From the NCBI RefSeq assembly GCF_003062295.1, contig NZ_PYCN01000007.1:124001-188000 (forward strand): a stretch of 64,000 nt of DNA, given 5' to 3'. Positions 18,903 to 27,465 of this stretch are shown here, piece after piece. The number at the start of each line of letters is the position of its first letter. Position 1 is the stretch's first letter. Both the position numbers and the translations under genes were made by a program. The notes beneath the pieces were generated by a model, which saw only the letters and a list, made by a program, of their open reading frames with translations, had not been told where the DNA came from and searched no databases. Origin of the DNA: Bradyrhizobium algeriense (GTDB lineage: Bacteria > Pseudomonadota > Alphaproteobacteria > Rhizobiales > Xanthobacteraceae).

Positions 18903-19056
18903 GATTCGCGCGTGTCACCGCGCGACCAAACCGAATTTGGCGACCGCCCACGCGCCGCCGAAGAATCGCAAAGACGCGATTCGGAATCGCAAGACGCGAT
19001 TCGGAATCGCAACGCGCAATTCGAATCACATCCCTGCAGCAGCGATCGTGAGAATC
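18903..19056. repeat. GANTC cluster with 20-bp tandem palindromic units
   Basis: Eight GANTC sites occur in 154 bp (starts at 18903, 18963, 18978, 18984, 18998, 19004, 19023 and 19052), against roughly one per 256 bp expected for a random sequence. Two exact 20-bp units lie head to tail at 18971-18990 and 18991-19010. Each contains the dyad GCGATTC-N-GAATCGC, so it carries two GANTC sites. A degenerate third unit follows to about 19030. GANTC is the methylation target of CcrM in alphaproteobacteria. Confidence 0.85.
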
Positions 19057-19477
19057 GCGATTGCGCCCACTGAAAATTACAACGCCTGACATCAATCGTG
19101 TTCGAAGGGGATCGCGTCATTTTTGTGCGGCCGGCACTTTTTGCGCCAGCTTTCGCCACGTGACGACGCGGCCCATGACGCGCGCGGCCAGTGGACTTAT
19201 CGTTCAGACGCAAGACAGAACAACGTCGTGCGCGATTTGTCGCAGAGGTTTTGATTGCTGGCGGAAGCGACCGCTGCGCTGAAGACGGATCGCAAGGATG
19301 CCTTTCGCGTCACCGTATTGCCCCTAGCCTGCGCAAATCCGCCGCGTGCAGGTCCAGTCACGGGCCCGTTTTGCTGTTCTTCCTTCGATGCGGGTGAGGA
19401 GTCACGCCTCACGTCTTGCCCGCGCGCATCACTTCACGATTCCCAAAATCCGTGGTGGTCGTTTGTAGTTCGTGAGG

Positions 19478-19492
19478 CCTCTGAGTAAGAGG
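19478..19492 (+). promoter_or_regulatory. Hairpin containing the ribosome-binding site of the RTX-type gene
   Basis: CCTCT (19478-19482) pairs with AGAGG (19488-19492) across a 5-nt loop. AGAGG is the Shine-Dalgarno, 8 nt before the ATG. Folding would hide it, as in simple RNA thermometers or translational attenuators. Confidence 0.45.
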
Positions 19493-19500
19493 TTTGAATA

Positions 19501-20457
19501 ATGGCACGCTTCAATCTGAACGGCTTCCTCGACAACAGCCGCTTCGAGGATTTCTTCGCTAGGTTCGGCGGCGGCAGCTCCGACCATGATCATCTGAACG
19601 GGACAACCGGCAACAACACCTTGTCCGGGGGTGCCAAGGAAGACACTCTCGCAGGCATGGCCGGCAGCGACACGCTCAATGGCGGCTCCGGCGCTGACAA
19701 GGTGTGGGGCGGCTCGGGCAACGACAACCTCTCGGGCGGCTCCGGCGCCGACCTTCTCGTCGGCGGCTTCGGCGCCGACCGGATGGATGGCGGCACCGGC
19801 AACGACACGTTGCTCAGCCGGTCGGATGCCGGCGAGATGGTCGCAGCACAGGACGGCACGACGCAGATCTTCGCTGAAGAAACCGCCGCGTTCAAGGCCG
19901 TCAACGATACGCTGACCGGCGGCGCCGGCGGCGATACCTTCCGCTTCGAAGGTATGGTGAACGCCAAGGACGAGATTGTCGCAAAGCACGTCAATGCCGA
20001 CGGCACCATCGACTGGGTTGGCGTGACCGGCGAGAACAACGCCACTCACGACCACTGGGTCGACGGCTTTGGCAACGACGTGATCCGCGACTTCAATCGC
20101 GCCCAGGGCGACAAGATCGAAATCTCGGCGCACACCGCCGAGGTCCAGTCGATCCAGCACAAGGACAGCAATGGCGACGGCAGGAACGACTACAGCGTGA
20201 TCACCGTCATCAGCCAGCAAGGCAATGCCGGCGCGCATGACGAGGATCTGCTCGGCACCATCACCGTCTACGGCAACCTGGTGAAGGCAAGCGATATCAC
20301 GACGACCCAAACCGTGTATGGCGCATACGAGAAGGTCGGCGAACTCGGCGGCGCGCACTTCGAACTGGAGGACGACGGCGTGCTGGCCGGTGGCGGCACC
20401 GACGGCGGCCACCATAACGAAGCGACGGCGATGGCCAACATGGCCATGTACGGTTAA
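19501..20457 (+). CDS. RTX-type calcium-binding protein, probably type I secreted
   Basis: A 318-residue acidic protein with no signal peptide. Residues 31-105 hold about seven nonapeptide repeats of the GGxGxDxLx type (GGSGADKVW, GGSGNDNLS, GGSGADLLV, GGFGADRMD, GGTGNDTLL) that form a calcium-binding beta-roll. A further GGAGGDTFRF unit follows a non-repetitive insert, and DFNRAQGDKIEIS closes the roll as in the peptidase M10 serralysin C-terminal family. The tail is unusual, with GGTDGGHHNEA and a Met-rich end. No T1SS ABC, fusion or TolC gene is adjacent. The role could be adhesion or surface layer; no toxin or enzyme domain is present. Confidence 0.85.
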   Translation: MARFNLNGFLDNSRFEDFFARFGGGSSDHDHLNGTTGNNTLSGGAKEDTLAGMAGSDTLNGGSGADKVWGGSGNDNLSGGSGADLLVGGFGADRMDGGTGNDTLLSRSDAGEMVAAQDGTTQIFAEETAAFKAVNDTLTGGAGGDTFRFEGMVNAKDEIVAKHVNADGTIDWVGVTGENNATHDHWVDGFGNDVIRDFNRAQGDKIEISAHTAEVQSIQHKDSNGDGRNDYSVITVISQQGNAGAHDEDLLGTITVYGNLVKASDITTTQTVYGAYEKVGELGGAHFELEDDGVLAGGGTDGGHHNEATAMANMAMYG

Positions 20458-20482
20458 GCCGAAAACAACAAGACACGATCAC

Positions 20483-20511
20483 GGACAAGGGCCGCCTCCC
20501 GGCCCTTGTCC
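20483..20511 (+). terminator. Stem-loop after the RTX-type gene
   Basis: A perfect 12-bp stem GGACAAGGGCCG / CGGCCCTTGTCC with a 5-nt loop lies 26 bp after the stop. There is no long T-run, so it may act as an mRNA-end stabiliser or a weak terminator. Confidence 0.65.
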
Positions 20512-21020
20512 TCCAGCGTCCGGTGTCGATTCAATCGTCACCGGGCGCTGGACTGCGTGGCTGGGTCCCACTGCTCGCGCGCCCCTGGGTATTGATCGCG
20601 TAGCCGCAAGAGCGCAGCGATATGCGGGAAACTTCGAAAATCCCGGATGTCGCGGAGCCTGTCATCACCATGCGAGCGCAATTGCGCTCGTCACTGGGCG
20701 CCCCTTCGCGCGACCCGTCGTCCGGCGCACGATAGCGACATTCGCGGCTAATCCGCCGCTTCGTCCGCGGTCGAAGCGATGCCACACGCGCTATCTGGCG
20801 TAAGCCTTGGAATTCCTTATTGGCACGACTGCGCGGCGTTACGCCGGGAACTGTTGGGTTCCATTCCCATTCGCCTCATTTTGCACGTGTTTGTTGCCTT
20901 GAAGTGACAATTGCAAATCCTGGGTTGTGGCATCTTTCGAACAGGTCAAGGCCACAAGCATCGTGCGATCTCTTGGCTTTGACGGCGTTTGTGACGTGGG
21001 TTTCGCAGGGGGACCATGGA
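20512..21020. other. Non-coding gap with repeat remnants
   Basis: About 510 bp without a convincing gene. It holds a reverse-oriented relative of the repeat interior at 15859-15922 (see 20653-20715) and a fragment reading AAATCCCGGATGTCGC, typical of degraded dispersed repeats. The final 100 bp are the leader of the transglycosylase gene. Confidence 0.6.
20653..20715. repeat. Dispersed repeat fragment, reverse match to 15859-15922
   Basis: Read in reverse, this 63-bp stretch (starting GGTCGCGCGAA, then CCCAGTGACGAGCGC, ending TGATGACAGGCTCCG) differs from 15859-15922 by only a few bases. The ends of the larger GTAGGGTGGGC element are absent here. The shared core is therefore an independent unit or the element is a mosaic. 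Confidence 0.8.
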
Positions 21021-23231
21021 ATGAACCGGTGCTTACGCTCGCTGTCTTGTTTTTTCACGGTAGCTGGGCTCGCCCTCTTCTCGACGGATGCGACCGCGCG
21101 GGCCAGCCATAAGCCACACACCCAGAAGGCGCACGAAGCGACCAGGAAGTCGCACGTGAAGGAGGCTCATCCTCATCGCAGCGCTGCGTCCGGGAAACGC
21201 CGGCACGCCAAACACGCTTCCGCGCAACGCAAGCCGAAGCCGTCGAAGGCTTCGCCTGCTCCCAGCGAGGCCATAGCTCCGCTGACGGGCGATTTTGCGC
21301 TGGTGAAGGAAGCCATCGATCTCGCGCGCAGGGCAAAGACCGAAGAGGCGACGGCCATAAGGAACAGGATCGCGGACCCGGCGGCGCAGAAGCTCGTCGA
21401 GTGGTTCATCCTGCGCCACCCGGCGACGACCGCGACTTTCAGCCGCTACGCGGCGTTCATCGCCGCCAAACCGGAATGGCCGAGCACCGCGTTGCTGCGC
21501 CGGCGCGCAGAGGCGCGGCTGTGGGAGCAGCGCAGCGATGCGGCGACGGTCCGCGGCTTCATTGGCGATCGGCCCACAAGTGCCAAGGGCAAGTTGGCAC
21601 TCGCGCGCGTGCTGCTCGCAGAGGGTGATCGGGACGGCGCGGCGCGGCTGGCCCGCGACGCATGGCGATCGGACGAATTGTCGGAGCCCCTGGAGGCCGC
21701 AGTGTTCGAGACGTTCCGCGATTTTCTCGATCGCGACGACCACCGTGCACGCATGGACAGGCGCATCGGCGCCAAGGACCTCGCCGGCGCGAAGCGCGCC
21801 GCGAAACGCCTCGGCAACGACGAGCTTGCGATCGTGAAGGCGTGTGCCGCGGTCAGGGGAAAAGCGGACAAGGCGCTGGATGCGCTCGACGATGTCGCAG
21901 CCGAGGCACGGCAGGATCTCGGCTACACCCTTTGCCGCATCCAGTGGATGCTCGCTCAAAACCGCATTGACGATGCGGCCCGCCTGATGCTGGCCGCGGC
22001 ACCCGAGACCATGGCGCTGCAGGACACCGATCAATGGTGGCGCGAGCGGCGCATGCTTGCCCGCAAGCTGCTTGATCAGGACAAGTTCCAGACCGCCTAC
22101 GATGTGGTCCGTCCCGCCGCCACGCCGGCCAATGAATATTACCGCGCCGACGTCCACTTCATGTGCGGCTGGATCGCCTTGCGCTATCTCGACGATCCCG
22201 CCACCGCCGCCCGGCATTTCGCCCACATCGATGAGGGACAGGCCAATCCGATCGTGCTGGCACGGGCCAACTACTGGCGCGGACGCGCGGCCGAAGCCCT
22301 TGGCCAGACGGATGCGATGCGTGCGAGCTATGAAGCGGCCGCCCGCTACCCGACCGCCTATTACGGCCAGCTCGCGCGCGCCAGGCTTGGCCGCGACCAG
22401 ATCGAACTGCGCGCGCCCTCGCCCGTTCTCGCGTCCGCCGATGCTTCGGCCACGGACGAACGCGTGCGCGCCGCCGACATGCTCTACGAGATCGGCGAAC
22501 GCGATGTCGTGCTCTATTTTGCCGCCGATCTCGGCGAACAAAGCTCTGATGTTGCTCTGCTCGAAGCGCTCGGCGAACTCACCGGCCGCCGCAACGACGC
22601 CCGCGCGATGCTGCAGGTCGGAAAGCCCTCACTCGGTCGCGGACTGCCGCTCGACCATTACGCCTTTCCCACCATCGGGATTCCGCCGCACCGCCAGCTC
22701 GCCCCCGAAATCGAGCACAGCATGATTTATTCGGTGGCGCGCACGGAGAGCGCGTTCGACCAGCGCGACAAGTCTGCGGCGGATGCGGTCGGCCTGATGC
22801 AGGTGACGCCGGAAGCGGGACGCGATACCGCCAAGCGCTTTGGCATCAGCTATGACTGGGACCGCATGGTTTCCGACCCGGTCTACAACACGCAAATGGG
22901 CGCCGCCGAACTGAGCGCGCTGCTGAGCGAATACAAGGGCAATCACATCATGACCTTTGCCGGCTACAACGCCGGCCGGGGCCGGGTGCGGGACTGGGTC
23001 AAGGCCCATGGCGATCCGCGTGACCCCACGGTCGACGCGGTCGACTGGGTCGAGCGGATTCCGTTTTCCGAAACGCGGAACTACGTCCAGCGCGTGATTG
23101 AGAATTTGGCGGTCTATCGCGTGCGGTTTGACAACGCCCCCGCGGTGACGTCGAAGATCGACCAGCGCGTCGTGACGCAGGAGGTGAATGCGGCGCCATT
23201 GCCGGCCGCCGAGGCGGCCGCCCGCCGGTGA
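21021..23231 (+). CDS. slt: Soluble lytic murein transglycosylase
   Basis: A 736-residue peptidoglycan lytic transglycosylase. The ATG at 21021 is preceded by AGGGGGA at good spacing and begins a signal peptide (SLSCFFTVAGLALF, cleaved near ATARA). A Lys/His-rich linker follows, then a long helical superhelical U-domain (about 90-540) and the C-terminal goose-lysozyme-like SLT catalytic domain. Catalytic Glu is in VARTESAFDQ (about residue 575), followed by GLMQVTPEAG and AGYNAGRGRVRDW. It cleaves the MurNAc-GlcNAc bond to give 1,6-anhydro products. It is convergent with a small membrane protein gene. Confidence 0.95.
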   Translation: MNRCLRSLSCFFTVAGLALFSTDATARASHKPHTQKAHEATRKSHVKEAHPHRSAASGKRRHAKHASAQRKPKPSKASPAPSEAIAPLTGDFALVKEAIDLARRAKTEEATAIRNRIADPAAQKLVEWFILRHPATTATFSRYAAFIAAKPEWPSTALLRRRAEARLWEQRSDAATVRGFIGDRPTSAKGKLALARVLLAEGDRDGAARLARDAWRSDELSEPLEAAVFETFRDFLDRDDHRARMDRRIGAKDLAGAKRAAKRLGNDELAIVKACAAVRGKADKALDALDDVAAEARQDLGYTLCRIQWMLAQNRIDDAARLMLAAAPETMALQDTDQWWRERRMLARKLLDQDKFQTAYDVVRPAATPANEYYRADVHFMCGWIALRYLDDPATAARHFAHIDEGQANPIVLARANYWRGRAAEALGQTDAMRASYEAAARYPTAYYGQLARARLGRDQIELRAPSPVLASADASATDERVRAADMLYEIGERDVVLYFAADLGEQSSDVALLEALGELTGRRNDARAMLQVGKPSLGRGLPLDHYAFPTIGIPPHRQLAPEIEHSMIYSVARTESAFDQRDKSAADAVGLMQVTPEAGRDTAKRFGISYDWDRMVSDPVYNTQMGAAELSALLSEYKGNHIMTFAGYNAGRGRVRDWVKAHGDPRDPTVDAVDWVERIPFSETRNYVQRVIENLAVYRVRFDNAPAVTSKIDQRVVTQEVNAAPLPAAEAAARR

Positions 23232-23286
23232 AGTTGTGACAGGCTGCCACGATTGGTCGCCGCACACTCACCGATCCATTTTCACG

Positions 23287-23451
23287 CTATTTCTTTCCGG
23301 GCGCGACCGGCGCAAGGTCAGCATCGTTGGTCACTTCTTTAACCCCGCCCAATTGCCCGCCGGTGAGAATGAATGCCGCGGCAGCCACTGCGATGATTCC
23401 GCCGAGAATGAGCCCGAGTGTGCCCTTCCGTCGGTTGTCATTGTCAGCCAT
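23287..23451 (-). CDS. Small single-span membrane protein (54 aa)
   Basis: A short frame from the ATG at 23451 to a TAG at 23287-23289. It begins MADNDNRRKGTLGLILGG, has a hydrophobic helix of about 20 residues (LGLILGG to AAFILTG), and ends in a polar tail rich in Asp and Val. A charged N-terminus before the helix fits a cytoplasm-in anchor. Codon use is like its neighbours. I do not recognise the function. It lies 55 bp from the convergent slt stop and downstream of the Bug gene. Confidence 0.6.
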   Translation of the reverse strand: MADNDNRRKGTLGLILGGIIAVAAAAFILTGGQLGGVKEVTNDADLAPVAPGKK

Positions 23452-23547
23452 TGTGCGCTCCGTATACCTATAAGAGCGCTAACGTCCGCGCTAACGGTAG
23501 GTTCCCCGTTCCCGGTCTTGCATATTCGTCCGCGTGCGCATCCGGGG

Positions 23548-24516
23548 CTAGTCCACCTTGACGTTGGCGGCCTTGATCATCGGCCACCATTTTGCAATTT
23601 CGGCCTTCTGCCAGGTGCCGAGCGCTTCGGGCGTGAGCTTGTCCTTTGGCGGCATCTGCAGCCCGAGATTTTCGAGCTGCTTGCGCACAGCCGGATCATT
23701 CAGGGCGTCGACCGCCGCAGCATTCAGCTTTGCGACGACGTCTTTTGGTGTGCCCTTGGGCACCCAAAGGCCGGACCACAGCGTCATGTGGAATCCCGGC
23801 AATCCCGCCTCGTCGACGGTCGGAATGTCGGACGCGGATTCCACGCGCTTGCTATCTGTGATGGCATAGGCGCGGATGTTGCCGGCGCGCACCTGCCCGA
23901 TCGAGTTCGAGGTCTGGTCGACGATCAGGTCGATCTGGCCGGCGACGAGATCGTTCATCGCGGGGCCGGTGCCGCGATATGGCACGTATTGCAGTTTGAC
24001 GCCGGCGACGCTCTCGAAATAGAGCCCGGCGATGTGGCTCCCGGAGCCCGCGCCTGCGGTGCCGGCCGTCGCCGGCGCTGGCTGCGCCTTCAGCCACGCG
24101 ATGAATTCCTTCAGCGATTTCGCCGGGACCGCGTTCTTGCTGACGATGATCATCGGGTTGCTGGGCAGCAAGGCGACCGGTTCGAGATCGGTGACGAGAT
24201 CGTAGCCGAGCTTGTAGATCGCGCCGTTGGCGACGTGAGTGCCGAGATGGCCGAAGCTGATCGCGTAACCGTCAGGCGGCGAGCGCACCGCACGGCCGAC
24301 CCCGACCGATCCGCCCGCCCCTGTCACGTTCTCGACCAGGACCTGCTCGCCGAGCGTGGCCTTCATGCGCTCGGCGAGAATCCGCGCCATCGCATCCGAC
24401 GGGCCGCCGGCGGAGAACGGCACAATGATGGTGATGGGACGCGATGGAAAGTTTTGCGCGGCCGCGGCGCCGCCGAATGCCAACACTGCAATCGCGGCCA
24501 GAATGATCTTTCGCAT
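23548..24516 (-). CDS. Bug family tripartite tricarboxylate transporter receptor
   Basis: Periplasmic solute receptor, 322 residues. The signal peptide covers residues 1-20 (ending AAAAQ), followed by NFPSRPITIIVPFSAGGPSDAMAR and the ligand-loop ENVTGAGGSVGVGRA. The family C-terminal motif PKGTPKDVVAKLNAAA is present. It lies 33 bp downstream of the threonine synthase gene and is likely cotranscribed, though a metabolic link is not clear. Other TTT subunits are absent. It is clearly distinct from the Bug protein at 7264-8238. Confidence 0.93.
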   Translation of the reverse strand: MRKIILAAIAVLAFGGAAAAQNFPSRPITIIVPFSAGGPSDAMARILAERMKATLGEQVLVENVTGAGGSVGVGRAVRSPPDGYAISFGHLGTHVANGAIYKLGYDLVTDLEPVALLPSNPMIIVSKNAVPAKSLKEFIAWLKAQPAPATAGTAGAGSGSHIAGLYFESVAGVKLQYVPYRGTGPAMNDLVAGQIDLIVDQTSNSIGQVRAGNIRAYAITDSKRVESASDIPTVDEAGLPGFHMTLWSGLWVPKGTPKDVVAKLNAAAVDALNDPAVRKQLENLGLQMPPKDKLTPEALGTWQKAEIAKWWPMIKAANVKVD

Positions 24517-24549
24517 CTCGTGCTCCCATCACATCCCGCCGCGCGACAG

Positions 24550-25791
24550 TCAGAGCTTTGCGTAGTCGATCGGCTTGTGTCGATCGAGCGTACGCGTGAC
24601 CGGCGGCAGCGGATATTTAAGCCCTGTCGCGCAATTGAACAGCATGACACGATCGTTTTTCGTCACGCGGCCGTCGGCAAGGCTTTGCTGGTAAGCAGCA
24701 TACGTCGCCGCCCCTTCCGGACACAACAGCAGGCCCTCCTCGCGCGCCACTTCGTTGAGCGCAGCAGAAATCTTCTCATCCGGGACCGCAATCGCAAATC
24801 CCTTGCTCTCACGGACCGCGCGCAGGATCAGAAAATCTCCGACCGCCTGCGGCACGCGAATGCCTGATGCAATGGTGTGGGCATCTTCCCAGCGCGGCGC
24901 GTGCTCGGTGCCGTTCTCGAAGGCGCGCACCATCGGCGCGCAGCCCGACGCCTGCACCGCCACCATCCGCGGCCGCTTCGCGCCGATGAAGCCGATAGCC
25001 TCCAGCTCGGCAAAAGCCTTCCACATGCCGATCAAACCAGTACCGCCGCCGGTCGGATAGAAGATCACGTCGGGCACCTCCCAGCCGAGCTGTTCGGCGA
25101 GCTCCAGCCCCATCGTCTTCTTGCCTTCGATCCGGTACGGCTCCTTCAGCGTCGAGGTATCGAACCAGCCGGCCTTTGCTTTGCCCTCACCGACGATCTT
25201 GCCGCAATCATCGATCAGCCCGTTGACGCGGTAGACGGTGGCGCCCTGCAGCTCGATCTCGCTGACGTTCACTTCCGGCGTATCGGCCGGGCAGAAGATC
25301 GTGGTCTTGATGCCGCAGGCGGTCGCATAGGCCGCCAGCGCCGCGCCGGCATTGCCGTTGGTCGGCATCGCCATGTGCCTGATGCCGAGCGCCTTGCCCA
25401 TCGACACCGCCATCACGAGGCCGCGGGCCTTGAACGAGCCGGTTGGCAGCCGGCCCTCGTCCTTGACGATGATCTCAGCCCCGCCGAGTTTCTTCCCAAG
25501 TTTCGGCAACCGGATCAGCGGCGTCGTCACTTCGCCGAGGCTGACGATATCAGTGACCTTCCGCACCGGCAGCAATTCGCGGTAGCGCCACATGTCGGCG
25601 GGACGCTCCGCCAACGCCTCCTTGGTCAGCGCCTTCTTCACGCCGACCAGGTCGTAGCGCACCAGCAGCGGCTTTCCGGCCTTCGACAGGTTATGGATCT
25701 GGTCGGCAGGATAATGATCGCCTTCCATCGCGCATTCGAGATGGGTCACGAACGTTGGACGTTCGATGGTCAGGTTGTCGTTGTCTTTCAC
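24550..25791 (-). CDS. thrC: Threonine synthase (PLP-dependent)
   Basis: A fold-type II PLP enzyme of 413 residues from a GTG start at 25791; the frame is open further upstream but runs into antisense of lpdA. The PLP lysine is in PTGSFKARG, the phosphate-binding loop is PTNGNAGAALAAYA, and a Gly-rich loop YPTGGGTGLIGMWKA binds the cofactor. The N-terminal segment resembles the zinc-ribbon region of related enzymes (LEC...DQIHNLSKAGKPLLVRYDL), but only one Cys remains, so metal is unlikely. It converts O-phosphohomoserine to threonine. A related lyase or cysteate synthase-like activity cannot be excluded. Confidence 0.85.
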   Translation of the reverse strand: MKDNDNLTIERPTFVTHLECAMEGDHYPADQIHNLSKAGKPLLVRYDLVGVKKALTKEALAERPADMWRYRELLPVRKVTDIVSLGEVTTPLIRLPKLGKKLGGAEIIVKDEGRLPTGSFKARGLVMAVSMGKALGIRHMAMPTNGNAGAALAAYATACGIKTTIFCPADTPEVNVSEIELQGATVYRVNGLIDDCGKIVGEGKAKAGWFDTSTLKEPYRIEGKKTMGLELAEQLGWEVPDVIFYPTGGGTGLIGMWKAFAELEAIGFIGAKRPRMVAVQASGCAPMVRAFENGTEHAPRWEDAHTIASGIRVPQAVGDFLILRAVRESKGFAIAVPDEKISAALNEVAREEGLLLCPEGAATYAAYQQSLADGRVTKNDRVMLFNCATGLKYPLPPVTRTLDRHKPIDYAKL

Positions 25792-25838
25792 GGATTGCTC
25801 TTTCGTTTCTTGTTGGGCGCGACCGGTGGGATCACGCC

Positions 25839-27257
25839 TTACATGTTCAGCACGCGCCCATAAGCATCCAGCACGGCTTCCTTCATCATCTCCGACAGCG
25901 TCGGATGCGGGAACACCGTGTGCATCAATTCTTCTTCCGTGGTCTCCAGATTCATCGCGACCACGTAACCCTGAATCAGCTCGGTCACTTCGGCACCGAT
26001 CATATGCGCGCCGAGCAACTGGCCGGTCTTCTTGTCGAAGATCACCTTGATCAGGCCCTGATCCTCGCCGAGCGCAATCGCCTTGCCGTTGCCGACGAAC
26101 GGGAAACGGCCGACGCGGATCTCGCGACCGCCATCCTTCGCCCGGGCCTCGGTTAGTCCCACAGAGGCGACCTGCGGATGGCAATAGGTGCAGCCCGGAA
26201 TGAGGTCCTTGTCCATGGCGTGCGGATGCAGGCCCTTGATCGCCTCGATGCAGACCACGCCCTCATGCTCGGCCTTGTGGGCCAGCATCGGCGGGCCCGC
26301 GACATCGCCGATCGCGTAGATGCCGGGCACGTTGGTCTTGCCGTAGCCGTCAATCACAACAACGCCACGGTCGGTCTTGACGCCGACCTTCTCCAGCCCG
26401 AGGCCCTCGATGTTGCCGACCACACCGACCGCCGAGATCACCCGCTCGAACTCGACCGTCTGCGGTTTCTTGCCGTCGTCGATGGTGGCGACGACGCTGT
26501 CGGCCTTCTTCTCGAGTTTTGTGACCTTGGTGTTACTGAGGATTTTGATTCCCTGCTTCTCAAACTGCTTGCGCGCCAGGCCGGCGATCTCGGCGTCCTC
26601 GACGGGGAGAATCTGCGGCAGCACCTCGACCACGGTGACGTCGGCGCCCATGGTGTGGAAGAACGAGGCGAACTCGATGCCGATCGCGCCGGAACCGACC
26701 ACCAGCAGAGATTTCGGCATCCGCTCCGGCACCATCGCCTCGAAATAGGTCCAGACCAGTTTCTTGTCGGGCTCGAGCCCCGGCAGCACGCGCGGCCGCG
26801 CGCCGGTCGCGAGGATGATGTGTTTGGCTTGATACGCCCCCTCGCCCAGCGCGCCCTTCGGCGCCTCGACGGCGGACTTCTTCACCGTGACCTTGCCGGG
26901 CGCATCGATCGAGGCGTCGCCCCAGATCACCGTGACCTTGTTCTTCTTCATTAGAAAGCCGACGCCGTCATTGAGGCGCTTTGAGACGCCGCGCGAGCGC
27001 GCCACGACGGCCTTCGGGTCGAACGAGACTTTTTCGGCGGACAGCCCGTAATCCTTGGCGTGCTGCATGTAGTGGTAGATCTCGGCCGAGCGTAAGAGCG
27101 CCTTGGTCGGGATGCAGCCCCAGTTCAGGCAGATGCCGCCGAGATAGGATTTTTCGATGATCGCGGTCTTGAAGCCGAGCTGGGCGGCGCGGATCGCGGT
27201 GACGTAGCCGCCAGGGCCGGAGCCGATGATGATGACGTCGAAGGATGTGTCGGCCAT
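25839..27257 (-). CDS. lpdA: Dihydrolipoyl dehydrogenase (E3)
   Basis: FAD and NAD-dependent disulfide oxidoreductase of 472 residues that reoxidises lipoyl groups of the 2-oxoacid dehydrogenase complexes. N-terminal [17 protein letters not shown] binds FAD, the redox disulfide is in [20 protein letters not shown], the NAD site is [19 protein letters not shown], and the catalytic His is in [16 protein letters not shown]. It is downstream of pdhC in the same direction but separated by about 200 bp that hold a dispersed repeat, so it may be transcribed separately. Confidence 0.97.
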   Translation of the reverse strand: MADTSFDVIIIGSGPGGYVTAIRAAQLGFKTAIIEKSYLGGICLNWGCIPTKALLRSAEIYHYMQHAKDYGLSAEKVSFDPKAVVARSRGVSKRLNDGVGFLMKKNKVTVIWGDASIDAPGKVTVKKSAVEAPKGALGEGAYQAKHIILATGARPRVLPGLEPDKKLVWTYFEAMVPERMPKSLLVVGSGAIGIEFASFFHTMGADVTVVEVLPQILPVEDAEIAGLARKQFEKQGIKILSNTKVTKLEKKADSVVATIDDGKKPQTVEFERVISAVGVVGNIEGLGLEKVGVKTDRGVVVIDGYGKTNVPGIYAIGDVAGPPMLAHKAEHEGVVCIEAIKGLHPHAMDKDLIPGCTYCHPQVASVGLTEARAKDGGREIRVGRFPFVGNGKAIALGEDQGLIKVIFDKKTGQLLGAHMIGAEVTELIQGYVVAMNLETTEEELMHTVFPHPTLSEMMKEAVLDAYGRVLNM

Positions 27258-27301
27258 TGGCTACTCGCTCGTTTTCATCGTGCGACCATCTCGTTTCTTC
27301 A

Positions 27302-27447
27302 GTCATTGCGAGGAGCTCGCGACAAAATTGCAAGAGCAATTTTGCGCTGATGCGACGAAGCAATCCACATTGTCGCGAGTAAGATGGATTGCTTCCGCCT
27401 TCGCTCTTCGAGCTACGGCGGACATGTCGCAGCGCTCGCAATGACGG
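27302..27447. repeat. Palindromic dispersed repeat, CATTGCGAG family, mosaic copy
   Basis: The element begins GTCATTGCGAGGAGCTCGCGAC and ends AGCGCTCGCAATGACGG, so the outer ends are complementary. Inside, GCGAAGCAATCCA and ATGGATTGCTTC repeat the arms of the simple copies, and an AAAATTGCAAGAGCAATTTTG palindrome is inserted. At about 146 bp it is nearly twice as long as the other copies. It lies between lpdA and pdhC. Confidence 0.85.
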
Positions 27448-27465
27448 CGTTGCATCATGCGATGA

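Larger units (their letters stand above)
18570..19500. other. 931-bp non-coding region before the RTX-type gene
   Basis: Several short frames on both strands cross here, but none has a recognisable domain, a good ribosome-binding site or a plausible composition. Noted signals are a 7-bp dyad at 18743-18760, a cluster of eight GANTC sites at 18903-19056 with two 20-bp tandem units, and a hairpin that holds the ribosome-binding site of the downstream gene (19478-19492). The stretch is long for this chromosome and looks regulatory or relict. Confidence 0.6.

Noticed and set aside
18971..19030. Short tandem repeat as a CRISPR array
   Set aside because: The units are directly adjacent without unique spacers, only two are exact, and no cas gene is nearby.
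19011..19035. TTCGAATCAC stretch as a tRNA T-arm
   Set aside because: No acceptor stem, D-arm or anticodon arm can be built around it; it belongs to the GANTC repeat cluster.
18631..19095. Overlapping frames of 117-154 residues in the ilvD-RTX gap
   Set aside because: Frames on both strands overlap each other, contain repeat-derived RIGSESR-type stretches, lack ribosome-binding sites and show no domain.
21033..22541. 502-residue minus-strand frame across the transglycosylase gene
   Set aside because: It is the shadow of a well-recognised lytic transglycosylase with intact motifs and shows no domain of its own.
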